From: Mesorhizobium_K marinum
GTDB taxonomy: Bacteria; Pseudomonadota; Alphaproteobacteria; Rhizobiales; Rhizobiaceae
NCBI RefSeq assembly: GCF_040813715.1
Contig: NZ_JBFOCH010000020.1
DNA length: 64,000 bases
Direction: 5' to 3' (one strand)
The notes beneath the pieces were generated by a model that searched no databases, was not told the origin of the DNA, and worked only from the letters and a program-made list of their open reading frames with translations. Shown in pieces: positions 50,374 through 59,367 of this stretch. The position numbers and the translations under genes are program-made. The first letter of the stretch is position 1; every line of letters begins with the position of its first letter.

Positions 50374-52059
50374 GACGAGCACGAGAATCTTGCCGAGCAC
50401 CGCGCCGGCGTAGGGTTCCAGGAACTTGTTGAGGACGCCGAGCGAGAAGGCGCCGACAAGCGTGCCCCAGAGATTGCCGACGCCGCCGAACACCACGACC
50501 ATGAAGCTGTCGATGATGTAGCCCTGGCCGAGATTGGGCGAGACGTTGTCGATCTGGCTGAGCGCCACGCCAGCGATGCCGGCAATCCCGGACCCCAGCG
50601 CGAAGGTCAGCGCATCGACCCAGGGCGTCCGGATGCCCATCGAAGCGGCCATGCGCCGGTTTGCCGTCACGGCGCGCATCTGCAGCCCCCACGCCGTACG
50701 CTTCATGACGAACAGCAGCAGGAAGAACACGGCGAGCGCAAAGGCCATGATCCACAGCCGGTTCCAGGTAATGGACATCTCGCCGAGATTGAACGCGCCC
50801 GACATCCATGAGGGATTGCCGACTTCGCGGTTCGTCGGGCCGAAGATCGTGCGCACGGCCTGCTGCAGGATCAGCGAGACACCCCAGGTGGCGAGCAGCG
50901 TCTCCAGCGGTCGGCCATAAAGGAAGCGGATGATGCCGCGTTCGATCGCCAGCCCGACCGCGCCTGCGACGAGGAAGGCAAGCGGCAGCGCGATCGCAAG
51001 GGACCAGTCGAACAGGCCCGGGAAGGAGCCGCGTATCAGATCCTGGACGACGAAGGTGGTGTAGGCGCCGATCATCACCATTTCGCCATGAGCCATGTTG
51101 ATGACGCCCATGACGCCGAAGGTGATGGCAAGGCCGATCGCGGCGAGAAGCAGAACCGAACCGAGCGAAAGCCCGTACCAGACATTCTGGGCCGCGGCCC
51201 AGACGGCGAGCCTCGAACTGACGTCCGCGATGGCGGCCGTCGTCGCGTCCTTCACCGCCCCTTCGGGCGCGGCATTCTCGTAGCCGATGAGAAGCGACAG
51301 CGCGGCCCTGTCGCCACGCGCCGCGATGCGCTCGATCGCCGCGAGCTTGTCGGCCTCGGGCAGGTCGGACCGCAGTACAGCCGCGGCGTGTGCCTGTTCG
51401 AGCTTCGCCTTCACCGATGCGACCGTTTCCTTGGCGATGGCGGCGGCGAGCCCGTCTACCGCCTCCGGTTCGGGATTGCCGAACATCGTCTCTGCGGCGG
51501 CCAGCCTGACCGCCGGGTCCTCGGAGCCCAGCGTCAGCGTGCCGGTCACGTCGCGCACGGTGCGGCGCAGGCTGTTGTTCACGCGAACCTTGGTCANTTC
51601 GGGGTCGGGATTGCCGAACATCGTCTCTGCGGCGGCCAGCCTGACCGCCGGGTCCTCGGAGCCCAGCGTCAGCGTGCCGGTCACGTCGCGCACGGTGCGG
51701 CGCAGGCTGTTGTTCACGCGGACCTTGGTCAGCGCGCCTTTCGGCTCCTCGCCGGCGCTCTCGCCGGTCAGCGGATCCGACAGCCTGACCGACTGGCCGG
51801 CCTCCTTGCCGATGAAGACGGCGTTGTCGGACTTGCGGAAGTAGAGATCGCCTTCCGCCAGCGCTGCCAGCGGCCGTTCAACCGAGGGATCACCCGTCCC
51901 CGCCAGTTCGCGTACGATCGCCTCGGTCGCCTGGAAGTTCTTGGCGGTCGCGAACTTGGCGACGATAGCGCGAAGCGACGCATCGTCCGCTGAAGCCTGC
52001 GCCACCAGGGCAAGCGACAGGAAGAGCGTGATCAAAATCCGTCGAAGAAGAATCGTCAC
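50302..52059 (-). CDS. urtB: Urea ABC transporter permease UrtB with periplasmic N-terminal domain
   Basis: Signal-like N-terminus (ITLFLSLALVAQASADDA), a soluble HEAT-like helical region of about 220 residues rich in Ala and Glu, then a LivH-like permease domain (SLGSVLLLAAIGLAITFGVM, MGVINMAHGEMVMIGAYTTF, NVSPNLGQGYIIDSFMVVVF). This extra N-terminal domain is normal for UrtB. Start is GTG at 52059 with no clear ribosome site. The join at 51597 adds 135 bp in frame; collapsed length 540 aa. Confidence 0.92.
   Translation of the reverse strand: MTILLRRILITLFLSLALVAQASADDASLRAIVAKFATAKNFQATEAIVRELAGTGDPSVERPLAALAEGDLYFRKSDNAVFIGKEAGQSVRLSDPLTGESAGEEPKGALTKVRVNNSLRRTVRDVTGTLTLGSEDPAVRLAAAETMFGNPDPEXTKVRVNNSLRRTVRDVTGTLTLGSEDPAVRLAAAETMFGNPEPEAVDGLAAAIAKETVASVKAKLEQAHAAAVLRSDLPEADKLAAIERIAARGDRAALSLLIGYENAAPEGAVKDATTAAIADVSSRLAVWAAAQNVWYGLSLGSVLLLAAIGLAITFGVMGVINMAHGEMVMIGAYTTFVVQDLIRGSFPGLFDWSLAIALPLAFLVAGAVGLAIERGIIRFLYGRPLETLLATWGVSLILQQAVRTIFGPTNREVGNPSWMSGAFNLGEMSITWNRLWIMAFALAVFFLLLFVMKRTAWGLQMRAVTANRRMAASMGIRTPWVDALTFALGSGIAGIAGVALSQIDNVSPNLGQGYIIDSFMVVVFGGVGNLWGTLVGAFSLGVLNKFLEPYAGAVLGKILVLVLIILFIQKRPRGLFALKGRAVEA
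51463..51731. other. Scaffold join, N at 51597
   Basis: Bases 51463-51596 recur at 51598-51731 with a few substitutions. Inside urtB; frame kept. Confidence 0.9.
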
Positions 52060-52150
52060 TGGACGGGCGGGCCTTGTTATCAGGAAGTGCTCCGGACGAA
52101 ACGGAGGGTGTATCGTCCGGAGCGACATGCGGGAGGTTAGCTCGCCCGCA

Positions 52151-53458
52151 TCAGTTCGTGGTGCCCTTGCCGCCGCACTTTCCGGTCGCAACATTGAAGT
52201 TGCCGCACGACATCGGAGCGCGCCAGTCGGCGATCAGGTCCTTGGAGTCCGGCAGGTAGTCGGACCACTCGTCGCCGACGACGAGGCCCGAGGTCTGCCA
52301 CACGGTCTCCATCTGGCCGTCGGCCTGGATTTCGCCGATCAGCACCGGCTTGGTGATGTGGTGGTTCGGCATCATCGTCGAATAGCCGCCAGACAGATTA
52401 GGCACGGACACGCCGACGATCGCGTCGATGACCGCGTCCGGGTCGGTGGTGCCGGCCTTTTCGACGGCCTTGACCCACATGTTGAAGCCGATCACGTGCG
52501 CTTCCATGGGATCGTTGGTCACGCGCTTGTCGTCCTTGATGAAGGCGCGCCATGCGTCGATGAAGGCCGCGTTCTCGGGTACGTCGACCGACTGGAAGTA
52601 ATTCCAGGCCGTCAGGTGGCCGACCAGCGGGGCGGTGTCGAGGCCGGCAAGTTCCTCTTCGCCGACGGAAAAGGCCACGACCGGAATGTCCTCGGCCTTG
52701 ATGCCCTGGTTGCCGAGTTCCTTGTAGAAGGGAACGTTGGCGTCGCCGTTGATGGTCGACACGACGGCGGTCTTCTTGCCGGCCGAGCCAAAGTTCTTGA
52801 TGTCGGTCACGATCGTCTGCCAGTCGGAATGACCGAACGGCGTGTAGTTGACCATGATGTCGTCCTTGGCCACGCCCTTGGACTCGAGGTAGGCCTGAAG
52901 GATCTTGTTGGTGGTCTGCGGATAGACGTAGTCGGTGCCGGCCAGGACCCAGCGCTCTACACCTTCCTCGTTCATCAGGTAGTCGACGGCCGGAATGGCC
53001 TGCTGGTTCGGCGCCGCGCCGGTGTAGAAGACGTTGCGCTGGCTCTCCTCGCCCTCATACTGCACGGGGTAGAACAGCAGCCCGTTCAGTTCCTCGAAGA
53101 CGGGAAGAACGGACTTGCGGGACACCGAGGTCCAGCAACCGAATACCGCCGCCACCTTGTTTACGGCGATCAGTTCGCGGGCCTTTTCGGCGAACAGCGG
53201 CCAGTCGGAGGCGGGGTCGACGACGACCGCTTCCAGCTTCTTGCCGAGCAGGCCGCCCTTCTTGTTCTGCTCGTCGATCAGGAACAGCATCGTGTCCTTG
53301 AGCGTCGTCTCCGAAATCGCCATCGTCCCCGAAAGCGAATGCAGGACGCCGACCTTGATCGTGTCTTCCTGCGCCATTGCCGGCGCGGCGATGCCGATGC
53401 CCGCGGCGATCAGGCCGGCGGACAGGCATTGGGTTATCGTCGAAAAGCTACCCCTCAT
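52151..53458 (-). CDS. urtA: Urea ABC transporter substrate-binding protein UrtA
   Basis: 435 aa periplasmic binding protein. Signal peptide (LSAGLIAAGIGIAAPAMAQE), then VGVLHSLSGTMAISETTLKD, FGCWTSVSRKSVLPVFEELN, YPVQYEGEESQRNVFYTGAA and a C-terminal Cys-containing tail (CGNFNVATGKCGG), all UrtA hallmarks. Binds urea and short amides for high-affinity uptake under nitrogen limitation. ATG at 53458 with GGGAG 8 bases upstream. First gene of the operon, behind a sigma-54 promoter. Confidence 0.96.
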   Translation of the reverse strand: MRGSFSTITQCLSAGLIAAGIGIAAPAMAQEDTIKVGVLHSLSGTMAISETTLKDTMLFLIDEQNKKGGLLGKKLEAVVVDPASDWPLFAEKARELIAVNKVAAVFGCWTSVSRKSVLPVFEELNGLLFYPVQYEGEESQRNVFYTGAAPNQQAIPAVDYLMNEEGVERWVLAGTDYVYPQTTNKILQAYLESKGVAKDDIMVNYTPFGHSDWQTIVTDIKNFGSAGKKTAVVSTINGDANVPFYKELGNQGIKAEDIPVVAFSVGEEELAGLDTAPLVGHLTAWNYFQSVDVPENAAFIDAWRAFIKDDKRVTNDPMEAHVIGFNMWVKAVEKAGTTDPDAVIDAIVGVSVPNLSGGYSTMMPNHHITKPVLIGEIQADGQMETVWQTSGLVVGDEWSDYLPDSKDLIADWRAPMSCGNFNVATGKCGGKGTTN

Positions 53459-53497
53459 ACGGAAATCTCCCACTGGGCGTTGCACCGCAAAAAGCGA

Positions 53498-53513
53498 AGC
53501 AACGGGCGTGCCA
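53498..53513 (-). promoter_or_regulatory. Sigma-54 (RpoN) promoter of urtABCDE
   Basis: On the minus strand TGGCACG-CCCG-TTGCT, a full match to the consensus TGGCACG-N4-TTGCW, with the -12 element 40 bases before the urtA start. This is the expected control for a urea importer under NtrC. I found only an unconvincing NtrC half-site (TTGCGCACC near 53634) further upstream. Confidence 0.85.
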
Positions 53514-53705
53514 GTTGGAAACGCGCTCCGACGAGGCGACTGTTTCTGTTGTAAAATCAGCCTATTGCGAGACGGTATGAATGTCGGCGTGGCGGATTCT
53601 TCCAGCCTCGCCGGGCAATGCGTGCGGGAATTTTGCGCACCGCACAAATATCTGGCGACATTTTATGCAGAAATCCATTCTGCTTAATTTGTGGGCGAAA
53701 CAAGC

Positions 53706-54020
53706 CTATCGATTGTCGCCGCCGCCACCGAAGCGCGATCCATCAAGGCACTTGTAGACCCGGCAGTTCTGCGTATCCGCCGTCGGCACGGCCTCCGCGA
53801 TCGTGTCCTGGCCGGCCTGACAGAACGACTTGTCGGCGACGTAGCGGTCGTAGAGCGGTACGCCGGACCCGGAACCCTTGCGGTAGAGGATCGCGACGCC
53901 GTCACGCTTCACCGCCCCCTGCACTTCGGAACAGGTCATGCCCTGGACCATGTACCGCACGGCGGCGGACGCCTGCAGGGGCGCGAGCGCCAGAAGTACA
54001 GTCAGAGCGATCTTGTTCAC
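53706..54020 (-). CDS. Small secreted cysteine-containing protein, unknown function
   Basis: 104 aa. Signal peptide (VNKIALTVLLALAPLQASAA), then a short domain with four Cys: MVQGMTCSEVQGAVKRDG, YVADKSFCQAGQDTIAEA and TADTQNCRVYKCLDGSRF, ending in a Gly-rich tail. Two disulfides are plausible. No family recognised. GTG start at 54020 has GAGGG upstream. Complete on the left contig; its N-terminal 39 or so codons appear again at 54049-54164, where the Ser after MTC is Ala. Confidence 0.7.
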   Translation of the reverse strand: MNKIALTVLLALAPLQASAAVRYMVQGMTCSEVQGAVKRDGVAILYRKGSGSGVPLYDRYVADKSFCQAGQDTIAEAVPTADTQNCRVYKCLDGSRFGGGGDNR

Positions 54021-54190
54021 GAGCCGTCCCTCCACCCGAGCATTGCNGCGCTTCACCGCCCCCTGCACTTCCGCGCAGGTCATGCCCTGAACCATGTACC
54101 GCACGGCGGCGGACGCCTGCAGGGGCGCGAGCGCCAGAAGTACAGTCAGAGCGATCTTGTTCACGAGCCGTCCCTCCACCCGAGCATTGC
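53905..54190. other. Scaffold join, N at 54047
   Basis: Bases 53905-54046 recur at 54049-54190 with about five substitutions, one changing Ser to Ala in the small secreted protein. Confidence 0.9.
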
Positions 54191-54361
54191 CATGGTAGCA
54201 GATGTTAGCGCCTTCGAAAGTCTTTGCGGAACAAGCTGGAGACCCAGAATTGATGGCCGCGACGGGAGCCGCTGAAAGGCCGGTCCGCTGGCGCCATGTC
54301 AGCCGGCTGTCGGGAGCCCGTGGCAGCGGCCTTGACGTTGCTGGAGCCAGGGCGGACACTC

Positions 54362-54935
54362 CATGGCCGGGCCGTGGAACCGATCGCCCGTCGGTGAGTT
54401 CAGTCGATATGGCGCAGCCAGCGCGCCTTGTACCTTGCGTATGGAGTTTCCCATGGCGTTGCGTGCGGTCTGGAAGGGTTTTCTGAAATTCGGCGCGGTT
54501 ACCTGCGGCATCAAGCTCATCAACGCGGCCAGCGATTCCGAGAAGATCCACTTCCGCATCCTCAACCGGAAGAGCGGCCAGCCCGTGAAAGCGGCCTATG
54601 TCGACGAGGTCACCGGCGACGTGGTCGGCCCTGAAGACCAGGTCAAGNGCATGGCCGGGCCGTGGAACCGATCGCCCGTCGGTGAGTTCAGTCGATATGG
54701 CGCAGCCAGCGCGCCTTGTACCTTGCGTATGGAGTTTCCCATGGCGTTGCGTGCGGTCTGGAAGGGTTTTCTGAAATTCGGCGCGGTTACCTGCGGCATC
54801 AAGCTCATCAACGCGGCCAGCGATTCCGAGAAGATCCACTTCCGCATCCTCAACCGGAAGAGCGGCCAGCCCGTGAAAGCGGCCTATGTCGACGAGGTCA
54901 CCGGCGACGTGGTCGGCCCTGAAGACCAGGTCAAG
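54362..54935. other. Scaffold join, N at 54648, with a duplicate ku start
   Basis: Bases 54362-54647 and 54650-54935 look identical. The left copy (54453-54647) is the first 65 codons of ku; the complete gene starts in the right copy. The remaining gap 54191-54361 shows nothing clear. Confidence 0.9.
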
Positions 54936-55571
54936 GGCTACCAGCTCGACAGCGGCGAGTACCTGATGATCGAGCCGGACGACATCAAGAAGCTGAAGCC
55001 GACCTCCGAGCATATGCTGGAGGTCGACGAGACCGTCGATCTCGCCGCGGTCGACCAGCGCTATCTGGACAAGCCCTATTACGTCGTGCCGGCCGACGCC
55101 ATGTCGGAAGAGCCGCTTGCGGTCATCCGCGAGGCGCTTTCGAGGAAGAAGGCGGCCGCCTGCGCAAACATCGTGCTCTACCAGCGCGGCCGCGAGGTCG
55201 TCATCCGCCCGCATGGCGACGGACTCATGATGACGACGCTGCGCAACGCGAAGGACGTCGTTTCCGAAAAATCGATCTTCGACGGCATCAAGGTTCCGAA
55301 GACCGATCCCGAGATGGTCGAGATCGCGACGATGCTGATCGACAAGAAGATCGGGAAGTTCGATCCGTCGACCTTCGAGGACCGGTACGAGAACGCGCTG
55401 GTCGAGATGATCGGGGCCAAGAAGGCCGGCAAGAAATTGCCGAAGCCGGCGGCGGCGCCCAAGGAGAACGTCGTCAATCTCGCCGAAGTGCTGCGCAAGA
55501 GCCTCGAAAAGGAAGGCATCAAGGCCGACAAGGCGAAGAAACCGGCGGCTCGCCGCAAATCGGCAGCATGA
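54741..55571 (+). CDS. ku: Ku protein, non-homologous end joining
   Basis: 276 aa bacterial Ku that ring-clamps DNA ends and recruits LigD. Start MALRAVWKGFLKFGAVTCGI, then KAAYVDEVTGDVVGPEDQVK, YLDKPYYVVPADAMSEEPLA and the core end FDPSTFEDRYENALVEMIGA. The C-terminal tail is Lys-rich (KADKAKKPAARRKSAA). An upstream in-frame ATG (54729) gives MEFP extension; family comparison favours 54741. No LigD gene lies in the window. Confidence 0.94.
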   Translation: MALRAVWKGFLKFGAVTCGIKLINAASDSEKIHFRILNRKSGQPVKAAYVDEVTGDVVGPEDQVKGYQLDSGEYLMIEPDDIKKLKPTSEHMLEVDETVDLAAVDQRYLDKPYYVVPADAMSEEPLAVIREALSRKKAAACANIVLYQRGREVVIRPHGDGLMMTTLRNAKDVVSEKSIFDGIKVPKTDPEMVEIATMLIDKKIGKFDPSTFEDRYENALVEMIGAKKAGKKLPKPAAAPKENVVNLAEVLRKSLEKEGIKADKAKKPAARRKSAA

Positions 55572-55636
55572 ATTTCGTTCCCGGCGTCGACGCCAAACCG
55601 ATTGTGCCGGCCGAAGGCCGCTGCTAGCTATCGCCC

Positions 55637-56701
55637 GTGACCAAGGTCGAACCGAATACGCTGGACCCGCTCGCCGCCGCACGTCTGGCCGCAATCGTCG
55701 ATTCGTCGTTCGACGCGATCATCGGCAAGGACCTCAACAGCATCATCACCGACTGGAACGGCGCGGCAGAACGGCTGTTCGGCTACACCGCCGAAGAGGC
55801 GATCGGGCACTCCGTGCTGATGCTGATCCCCGACGGCCTGCACGGCGAGGAAGTCGACATCATCGAGCGAATCCGCCGCGGCGAACGCGTGGCGAGCTAT
55901 GAAACGACGCGTCGGCGCAAGGACGGAACCTTCATTTCGGTCTCGCTGACGATCTCGCCGATCAAGGATGCCGACGGCACGATCATCGGGGCATCCAAGA
56001 TCGCCCGCGACATCTCCGCCGCGAAGGAAAGCGAGCGCCGCATCAAGCTCCTGATGCGCGAAGTAAATCACCGGGTGAAGAACCAGTTCGCCGTGATCCT
56101 GTCGGTGATCCGCGAAACCAGCCGGCGCGCCAAGGACCCGCTGGAGTTCGAGGAACAGGTGCGCGACCGCATCATGGCGCTGTCGCGCTCGCATGATCTT
56201 CTGGTCTCGTCGGAATGGTCGGGAACCAGCCTGCTCGACCTGTTGCAGGAACATCTGAAGCCGTTCGGCCACGACGAGCAGATTTCGCTTTCCGGCCCGC
56301 TGCTGACGCTGCAGGCCAACGCCGTCCAGCATCTCGGCATGGCGATCCACGAACTCGGCACCAACTCGTCCAAGTACGGCGCGCTGTCGACCGGCGACGG
56401 CCGGATCACCATCGAGTGGAAGCTCGTCGGCTCCCCAAAGGGCCACCGTGAATTCCAGATGGTCTGGGACGAAACCTCCGCGTCGATCGCCGGACGCGAT
56501 GAAGAGGGTGACCCGAAGAAGGGATTCGGCAGCGTCGTCCTGCAGCGCGTCACGCCGCAATCGCTGAGCGGGTCGGCCGTGCTCGAGCATCGGCCCGGGC
56601 ATGTGCGCTGGTCGCTCGCCGCACCGGCCGACGTGACGTTGGTCATGCACCCCTCCGAGCCGCTGGCACCGTCTGCCGACGCCAAGCCCCCGCACGGCTG
56701 A
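55637..56701 (+). CDS. PAS-domain sensor histidine kinase, HWE/HisKA_2 type
   Basis: 354 aa, soluble. PAS domain (residues about 15-135: IVDSSFDAIIGKDLNSIITD, WNGAAERLFGYTAEEAIGHS), H-box LMREVNHRVKNQFAVILSV with the phospho-acceptor His, N-box HELGTNSSKYGALS and the WDE motif in FQMVWDETSAS that defines HWE kinases. No transmembrane segment, so it senses a cytoplasmic signal, perhaps via a PAS cofactor; light, oxygen or redox cannot be decided. GTG start at 55637. Orphan: no response regulator adjacent. Confidence 0.88.
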   Translation: MTKVEPNTLDPLAAARLAAIVDSSFDAIIGKDLNSIITDWNGAAERLFGYTAEEAIGHSVLMLIPDGLHGEEVDIIERIRRGERVASYETTRRRKDGTFISVSLTISPIKDADGTIIGASKIARDISAAKESERRIKLLMREVNHRVKNQFAVILSVIRETSRRAKDPLEFEEQVRDRIMALSRSHDLLVSSEWSGTSLLDLLQEHLKPFGHDEQISLSGPLLTLQANAVQHLGMAIHELGTNSSKYGALSTGDGRITIEWKLVGSPKGHREFQMVWDETSASIAGRDEEGDPKKGFGSVVLQRVTPQSLSGSAVLEHRPGHVRWSLAAPADVTLVMHPSEPLAPSADAKPPHG

Positions 56702-56766
56702 GTCCGGGTAGCGGCTCGGCTTTCCGGCCGACGCCTTTCAACCAACAGGGCGGATACGGCGGCGAC

Positions 56767-58055
56767 CTAGTGCAGGGTCACGCCCTGCCGCGCAACGAAA
56801 TCCAGTGCCTCGGCGGCGATGGTCGGGTCGGCCAGGATGCGCCTGTGGCCGAGGCCGGGCGCCCAGTGCAGCCGGACATGGCCGCCGGCCGACGCGTACA
56901 TCTCGGCATTTTCCGGCGAAACCTCGCGGTCATCGGGTGCATGCACCACCAGGGTCGGCACCGGCGTATGGGCCAGGAAGCGCNTCGCGCAACGAAGTCC
57001 AGGGCCTCCGCTGCAATGGCCGGATCGGCAAGGATGCGCCGATGGCCGAGACCCGGCGCCCAGTGCAGACGGACATGGCCGCCGGCCGACGCGTACATCT
57101 CGGCATTTTCCGGCGAAACCTCGCGGTCGTCGGGTGCGTGCACCACCAGGGTCGGTACCGGCGTATGGGCCAGGAAGCGCGATCCGACGAAATCGTCGAG
57201 CGGGCGGCCGGCGATGCGGCGGACCTGCTCGGCCGCGGCCGATCGCGTCCTGGGACCAAGCTTCAGGTAGTGCCCGAACCGTTCGAAGACCTCCGGCAGG
57301 GAATCCGGCGCGGCGATCAGCACCAGCCTGGACGCCGCTAGCGGCGGGATGCCGGCAACCGAACCGACGACCGCGTTTACCGCGACGGCGCCGCCGAAGG
57401 AATGGCCGATCACGGCGGCGAAGGGACCGAACCACTGGCCAGCCGCATGCGCCGCCCGAACGGCGCTGACCATGGTCAGGCGCCGCCCCTGGGAACCGCC
57501 ATGGCCCGGCANTCTCGACGCGGCGAGCGGCGGGATGCCGGCAACCGAACCGACGACCGCGTTTACCGCGACGGCGCCGCCGAAGGAATGGCCGATCACG
57601 GCGGCGAAGGGACCGAACCACTGGCCAGCCGCATGCGCCGCCCGAACGGCGCTGACCATGGTCAGGCGCCGCCCCTGGGAACCGCCATGGCCCGGCAGGT
57701 CGAGCGCCATCACGCGGAAACCGGCGTCCCGGTAGGTCTCGATCAGTGCCTTCATGTATTCGGTGCGCGAGCGCCAGCCGTGCAGGACGAGCACGGTTCC
57801 GGCGCGCGGCCGCCCTTCCCTCGGCCGGAATTCATGGACGACGACGCAGCGGCCGGCGACGTCAAGCCGGTGGTGCCGCGCTTCGTCCATGAAGTTGGAC
57901 GCGCGCGCCACGGCCTTCTTCTCGCCGTCGGTCAGCCGGCGCGGATTGGGTGTCCGGCAGAACAACTCGAACGCCGCGCGCCCGCCCAGTCCGGGCGCGA
58001 TCCGCTCGGCCGCGCCAAACAGGCTGCGGATGACCTTGACGCCGATTGATGACAT
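56767..58055 (-). CDS. Alpha/beta hydrolase (inflated by two scaffold joins)
   Basis: About 301 aa after removing duplications of 197 and 186 bp at the joins 56984 and 57512. LVLHGWRSRTEYMKALIETY (oxyanion region), ALDLPGHGGSQGRRLTM, nucleophile elbow AVIGHSFGGAVAVNAVVG, acid loop VVHAPDDREVSP and catalytic His in GLGHRRILADP. Substrate unknown. Divergent from marR, whose operators lie between them, so it is the likely target of that regulator. Confidence 0.85.
56789..57180. other. Scaffold join, N at 56984
   Basis: Bases 56789-56983 recur at 56986-57180 with many substitutions (for example aaatccagtgcctcg against aagtccagggcctcc), the most divergent of the joins. Confidence 0.88.
57327..57697. 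other. Scaffold join, N at 57512
   Basis: Bases 57327-57511 recur at 57513-57697, differing mainly at the left edge. Confidence 0.88.
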
Positions 58056-58072
58056 GATAGCTATCCGACAAA

Positions 58073-58108
58073 TAGTTCAAGCGTGAACATAATAGTTCAA
58101 GGATGAAC
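58073..58108. promoter_or_regulatory. Twin MarR operators between hydrolase and marR
   Basis: Two palindromes TAGTTCA-N4-TGAAC: GTTCA-AGCG-TGAAC at 58075-58088 and GTTCA-AGGA-TGAAC at 58095-58108, centres 20 bp apart (two helical turns). The second covers the marR ATG. They lie in the 47-bp space between the two divergent start codons, so binding would block both genes. Confidence 0.7.
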
Positions 58109-58555
58109 AAAAAACAAGAGCTCCCCTGGGACAACCCCCGCTTCCGCAACTGGGTCGCGGTCGCGCGCGCCTGCCATGCCGTCGAGCGGGCCGTGGCGGC
58201 GGCGCTTGTCCCGCTGGATCTGAAGCCTGCGCAACTCGACGTGCTGATGAACCTCTTCCGGCACCCGGGCATGTCGCAGCACGAGCTTGCGCGCAAGCTT
58301 CTGGTCGGCCGCTCGAACATCACCATGCTGCTGCCGCAGATGGAGAAGCGGGATCTCCTGAAGCGCGAGGCCGACCTCAACGACAAGCGCATCATGCGCC
58401 TGAAGCTGACATCGGCAGGCGAAAAGCTGCTGATGAAGGCGCTGAAGGTGCACACGGCCCTGATCGAGCAGGTAATGGGCCAGTCCACCCCGGCCGAATG
58501 CGACATGCTGGGCGACCAGATGAGGCGGATCGCGGAAGCGCTGAAGACCGACTAG
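58103..58555 (+). CDS. MarR family transcriptional regulator
   Basis: 150 aa. Winged-helix core: LKPAQLDVLMNLFRHPGMSQ, HELARKLLVGRSNITMLLPQ (recognition helix) and wing RDLLKREADLNDKRIMRLKL. Dimerisation helices at both ends. Probably represses itself and the divergent hydrolase through the twin palindromes. Ligand unknown. Its last 43 bp appear again at 59481-59523 on the next contig. Confidence 0.88.
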   Translation: MNKKQELPWDNPRFRNWVAVARACHAVERAVAAALVPLDLKPAQLDVLMNLFRHPGMSQHELARKLLVGRSNITMLLPQMEKRDLLKREADLNDKRIMRLKLTSAGEKLLMKALKVHTALIEQVMGQSTPAECDMLGDQMRRIAEALKTD

Positions 58556-58995
58556 CGAATCAATTGATGCAGTTCCAAGCCGGGCTGAAACATGACGGTC
58601 ACAACCTCAGCTCTTATTGTAACTCGACAACCCAAATTGCATTTCTCGATTATGTAGCGGCGCTCATCTCGGGAGAGCTTTTCCGCCTCCGCGGCGATCG
58701 GAGTTGCATCGAAGTTTGAACTCGGGTCGCCAATCATCACAAGGCCGCCGAACGAACTGAGTTTTCCTGAAACCTCAACCAGTTGACCTTCGAGCCCGTC
58801 GATATCCAGCTTCAGGTCTACAATAGACATTTGTCTGTATGATACGGATGGTCTTGCGTCATTCTGAATCAGAACTTCGTAGGTGCCATCGGACCGTAGC
58901 AATATTTCGCGGCCGTCCTCACTCCTAACTACTTCATCAGCATGGGCTACATCCGCAACAATCAAGCCAACTGCCAGTACCAAATACCGAGTCAT
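58552..58995 (-). CDS. Putative secreted protein, strain-variable islet
   Basis: 147 aa. Signal peptide (MTRYLVLAVGLIVADVAHAD) and a small beta-rich domain (EDGREILLRSDGTYEVLI, then LVEVSGKLSSFGGLVMIGDP, with two late Cys in IIEKCNLGCRVTIRAEV). No family recognised with confidence. Visibly A+T-richer than neighbours. Its TAG stop overlaps the marR TAG on the other strand (CTAG). Present only on the left contig; the right contig joins marR straight to msrQ. Confidence 0.6.
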   Translation of the reverse strand: MTRYLVLAVGLIVADVAHADEVVRSEDGREILLRSDGTYEVLIQNDARPSVSYRQMSIVDLKLDIDGLEGQLVEVSGKLSSFGGLVMIGDPSSNFDATPIAAEAEKLSRDERRYIIEKCNLGCRVTIRAEVVTVMFQPGLELHQLIR

Positions 58996-59129
58996 CCCAA
59001 GATCCACTCCCGCAGAATCTGAAATTAGCGCAACGTACAGTCTTGGCAAGTGCACGCGATCACAGGCAGTCTTGCCTTGGGAACCGACATGAGCGAACTT
59101 GCAACGCTCATTGTGAGCGAGGGAAGCAT

Positions 59130-59333
59130 ATGAGGGTAGTTATCGCCACTCTTGGGTCAGGGCAGATCGTAGCTGGGGTCCTAGTTTACATAGCGGCAAT
59201 TTCGGCAATCCATGAAATCCTGGGTGCTTTACTTTTTGGGCTAGGTACTATGTGCGTTGCACTGTCTGTTGTGATTGGAAAACTTGAACTGATTTTGGAG
59301 AGGCCCTTGGAACGGCTGGATGCAGCGAAATAG
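59130..59333 (+). CDS. Small membrane protein, strain-variable islet
   Basis: 67 aa with two hydrophobic segments (GQIVAGVLVYIAAISAIHE and LGALLFGLGTMCVALSVVIG) and a charged C-terminal tail. ATG at 59130 has GAGGGAAG upstream. No family recognised. It and the preceding secreted-protein gene make up the islet missing from the other haplotype. Confidence 0.55.
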   Translation: MRVVIATLGSGQIVAGVLVYIAAISAIHEILGALLFGLGTMCVALSVVIGKLELILERPLERLDAAK

Positions 59334-59367
59334 CCATCGCGTCTAGGGCTATGCTGCCCTGCTTGGA

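Noticed and set aside
53630..53700. NtrC enhancer sites upstream of urtA
   Set aside because: Only a half-site-like TTGCGCACC was seen; no TGCACC-N5-GGTGCA palindrome.
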